DNA of 33,523 nucleotides from contig NZ_AUEY01000043.1 of the NCBI RefSeq assembly GCF_000426225.1, positions 1 to 33,523 on the forward strand, written 5' to 3'. Positions 31,737 to 33,523 of the stretch are shown piece by piece (within the stretch, counting starts at the first letter, position 1; every line of letters starts with the position of its first letter). A program made the translations under genes and the position numbers. Under the pieces are notes generated by a model. The model saw only the letters and a program-made list of their open reading frames with translations. It did not search any database and had not been told where the DNA came from. This DNA is from Desulforegula conservatrix Mb1Pa (GTDB lineage Bacteria > Desulfobacterota > Desulfobacteria > Desulfobacterales > Desulforegulaceae).

Positions 31737-33073
31737 CAGCACTGTCCGGCTTGGAAATTGCCCTAATTGGAAAGCATCTTATATGTCAATTTCCAAAAGA
31801 GTAACGTACACAACAAGACTATATATTGTTGCAAGCGTTGATTCTTATTTGGGCCTATATCATTGGCAATAGAGGATCTTAGCTCTCTGACTCTATTGAT
31901 GGAAACAGGTTCATCAAACTGTTTTCTGCAATATATGACCATAAGAAGGTATGTAATCAGACCGCCAAGTATCTGTACTATAACTCCGTGTTCAGTTCTT
32001 GACATGATGTGATAAACTTTCAGATGCTGTTTCCACCACCGGAAGAAAGTTTCAATTTTCCATCTGAGCTTGTATATGGTGGCAATCTGTTCTGCGGAGA
32101 GGTCACAGCGGTTGGTGGCAACGAAGTACTCGACGTTTCCGACTTTGTATCCAACAACCCTGAGAGGATATTCAGTCTGATTAATGCCTGAGGTTCCGAG
32201 CAGAACGATAGCATCAAAAAATATATAAGAGCCAGGCTTTATTGGATTTTCTTTGATAACAGTTTTCGTAGTGCATTTTTTGATTCTGCATACGAAGAAT
32301 TTGTCATCTTTCTGAAGTAGATCAAAACTTCTGTGACATTGATAACCTCGATCCATAACGCCAGCTTGGCCCTTTGTAAGAATCATGGGAACGAATGGTC
32401 GTTCAGGATCTTTGCCAGCGGTTAGATAAATACTGGATGGTATAGACTGATTGATGTTTAAGCCAAAATGGCCTTTAGCCTTTTTTCGTTTTGCTGTAAT
32501 CGGCCCAGTACATTGTCATGACGGCATCGATAAGAGTTCCATCGATCGCGATGAGTTCTCCAAGCTCTTCATATTTTTTAGGAATGACTTCGGCAGCTTT
32601 CTCATACAGCTCCTTAAATATATAAAGAAGCTGTTCAGATCCTCGGTGGTTCAAGGTTTCTCCAAGGGTGCTGCGACGAAGACCTTTTTCAGGAGCAATG
32701 CGTTGCCGGGCGAAGTTGTTTTTTTCAAGATCCTGGATAAGATGTCTGGCTGAATCGTATTCCTGGAGATGGTAATATATCAAGGCATTAACAAGGTGCG
32801 TGGTTTTTATTGCCAAGGGATGATTGCCTCTTGACAGAAGTGCCGGAGATTTTGGGACTATATCATTTAAAGGCGCGATAAATTTATCGTATGTTTCAGA
32901 TTGGATCTTTTTCTTGGGTGGCATAGAATAGCGCATATATTTATAACCACTTGTAATTAAAGTAAAAATTACAAGCCGCCCCAAAAATATTTTTTAAGTC
33001 GTCAATAAAAAAATGCGCTGTTTTATAAAAAATTTGAAGTAATTATTTGCAAGGGTTAAGCCGGACAGTGCTG
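31737..33073 (-). mobile_element. complete IS4-type insertion sequence, 1337 bp
   Basis: Perfect 16-bp terminal inverted repeats, CAGCACTGTCCGGCTT (31737-31752) and its complement (33058-33073), are flanked by the 9-bp duplication CTTCGCAAC. A DDE transposase gene runs on the minus strand but is frameshifted. A CTTGTAATT/AATTACAAG hairpin (32950-32975) lies just upstream of the transposase start and may limit read-through translation. Exact terminal repeats and duplication argue for recent insertion. Confidence 0.93.
31763..32936 (-). pseudogene. IS4-family transposase, frameshifted
   Basis: The two halves are in different frames. The upstream half (32477-32936, starting at MRYSMPPKKK or the Met four codons later) contains LIAIDGTLIDA with the first catalytic Asp. 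The downstream half (open from about 32480 to 31763) has VMDRGYQ with the second Asp and YKLRWKIETFFRWWKQHLKVYH with the catalytic Glu. The shift falls in a run of six A's (32481-32486, minus strand); one fewer A would join them as KTKKAKGHFGLNI, the normal family sequence. This is either a slippage mutation or a site of transcriptional slippage. Confidence 0.88.
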
Positions 33074-33082
33074 CTTCGCAAC
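33074..33082. repeat. right target-site duplication of the IS4-type element
   Basis: CTTCGCAAC is an exact copy of 31728-31736. Confidence 0.9.
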
Positions 33083-33161
33083 ATATTTTTATATGGTTCT
33101 GATTATCATGATTAAGCTTTTGGTAAGCTGAATATCGCAAGCAGAGAAAAGATAATGCTTT

Positions 33162-33245
33162 CAAAACCTGAAGTTTTTTGCCAAGCTTTTTTTTCAAAAA
33201 AGCGTCCCTCCATAAGTTGAATTTCAAGATTGGTGAATAGTTACA
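33162..33245. repeat. 84-bp dispersed repeat, copy B
   Basis: It matches 1883-1966 in the same orientation and contains GCTTTTTTTT-CAAAAAAGC. It ends 28 bp before the IS3-type end. No coding role is visible. Confidence 0.65.
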
Positions 33246-33273
33246 TCAACTCAAATAACAATATGTTAATAAG

Positions 33274-33523
33274 TGGTCGGTTTTGATTGGACAGATTTTC
33301 TGAAAATATAAGTGAAAATCCTATCAACAAATCCTTATATAATTTTGACCTCTGTGTCTCATATTTTTAATAAAAGCTTCAAGCGGCGATTGGAATTTCC
33401 AGACCTTCAAAATATGTTTTATCAGGCGTATTATTCTTAAAGCTCTGGTGAGGCCTTTTTGTGTTGTAGAACCTCAGATAATCGCCAATTTTGTGTCTCG
33501 CTTCTGACATGCTTCCATAGGCC
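33274..33523 (-). mobile_element. end of an IS3-family element (partial)
   Basis: From about 33274 the sequence TGGTCGGTTTTGATTGGACA resembles the terminal repeats of IS150-group IS3 elements. Inside it, on the minus strand, is the C-terminus of an IS3-type transposase. The other end lies beyond the window, so the boundary is approximate. Confidence 0.6.
33379..33523 (-). CDS. IS3-family transposase OrfB, C-terminal fragment
   Basis: Read on the minus strand, the last 47 codons of the gene enter from the right edge and end at a TGA (33379-33381). The motif GDYLRFYNTKRPHQSFKNNT followed by P is the hallmark C-terminal end of IS3-family integrase-core transposases. The catalytic DDE residues are outside the window. 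Confidence 0.88.
   Translation of the reverse strand, partial: AYGSMSEARHKIGDYLRFYNTKRPHQSFKNNTPDKTYFEGLEIPIAA

Noticed and set aside
1883-33245. Composite transposon bounded by the 84-bp repeats
   Set aside because: The repeats lack transposase genes and target duplications, and the sequence outside them belongs to different IS families.
1-33523. CRISPR array, tRNA or rRNA genes
   Set aside because: No regularly spaced direct repeats with unique spacers and no tRNA- or rRNA-like sequence were seen on either strand.

Overview
The window looks like a 33.5 kb piece of a Gram-negative chromosome of moderate GC. An alpha-2-macroglobulin/PbpC pair, lipoprotein and outer-membrane signals, RlmI and a large hybrid sensor kinase all fit a Gram-negative host. 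The overall style and the abundant dispersed intergenic repeats suggest a Desulfobacterota (former Deltaproteobacteria) genome, but that assignment is inference. Both edges lie inside insertion sequences: the 3' end of an IS21-type istB on the left and the 3' end of an IS3-family transposase on the right.

Region 1 (about 0.5-11.8 kb, all + strand) is the most unusual part. It encodes a small DUF4405-like membrane protein, a Ser-rich poly-Pro protein, a CotH-kinase lipoprotein, an HlyD-type adaptor fused to a DUF3616-like propeller, a TolC-like outer-membrane protein, a VTC-domain (polyphosphate polymerase-like) protein, a DUF4956 membrane protein and a large secreted beta-helix protein of the Cthe_2159 type. 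CotH, VTC, DUF4956 and the beta-helix protein recur together in other bacteria without a settled function. Here they are combined with export parts but no recognisable pump. I read it as a candidate envelope/surface-polymer system in which CotH may phosphorylate a Ser-rich partner.

Region 2 (12.3-21.7 kb) pairs a membrane-anchored alpha-2-macroglobulin (thioester CTEQ) with penicillin-binding protein 1C. An MqsRA toxin-antitoxin locus sits between them. Its toxin gene is split by a 141-bp MITE-like element, while the antitoxin is intact.

Region 3 (22.0-29.0 kb) holds a four-PAS hybrid histidine kinase, a YkgJ-type Cys-cluster protein, rlmI, a formylglycine-generating-enzyme-like protein with the Cys pair of true FGEs, and a decayed second copy of the rlmI 3' end.

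Region 4 (29.2-31.7 kb) has a divergent argO/argP pair with a T-N11-A LysR box and a transglutaminase-like protein.

Region 5 (31.7-33.5 kb) has a complete IS4-type element (perfect 16-bp inverted repeats, 9-bp target duplication, frameshifted transposase) and the partial IS3 element.

Intergenic DNA carries several repeat families: GTGCGTGG-type REP hairpins, CGTCATTCCGG-type long palindromes, T5/A5 hairpins, an 84-bp repeat present near both ends, and a duplicated leader before the beta-helix gene.
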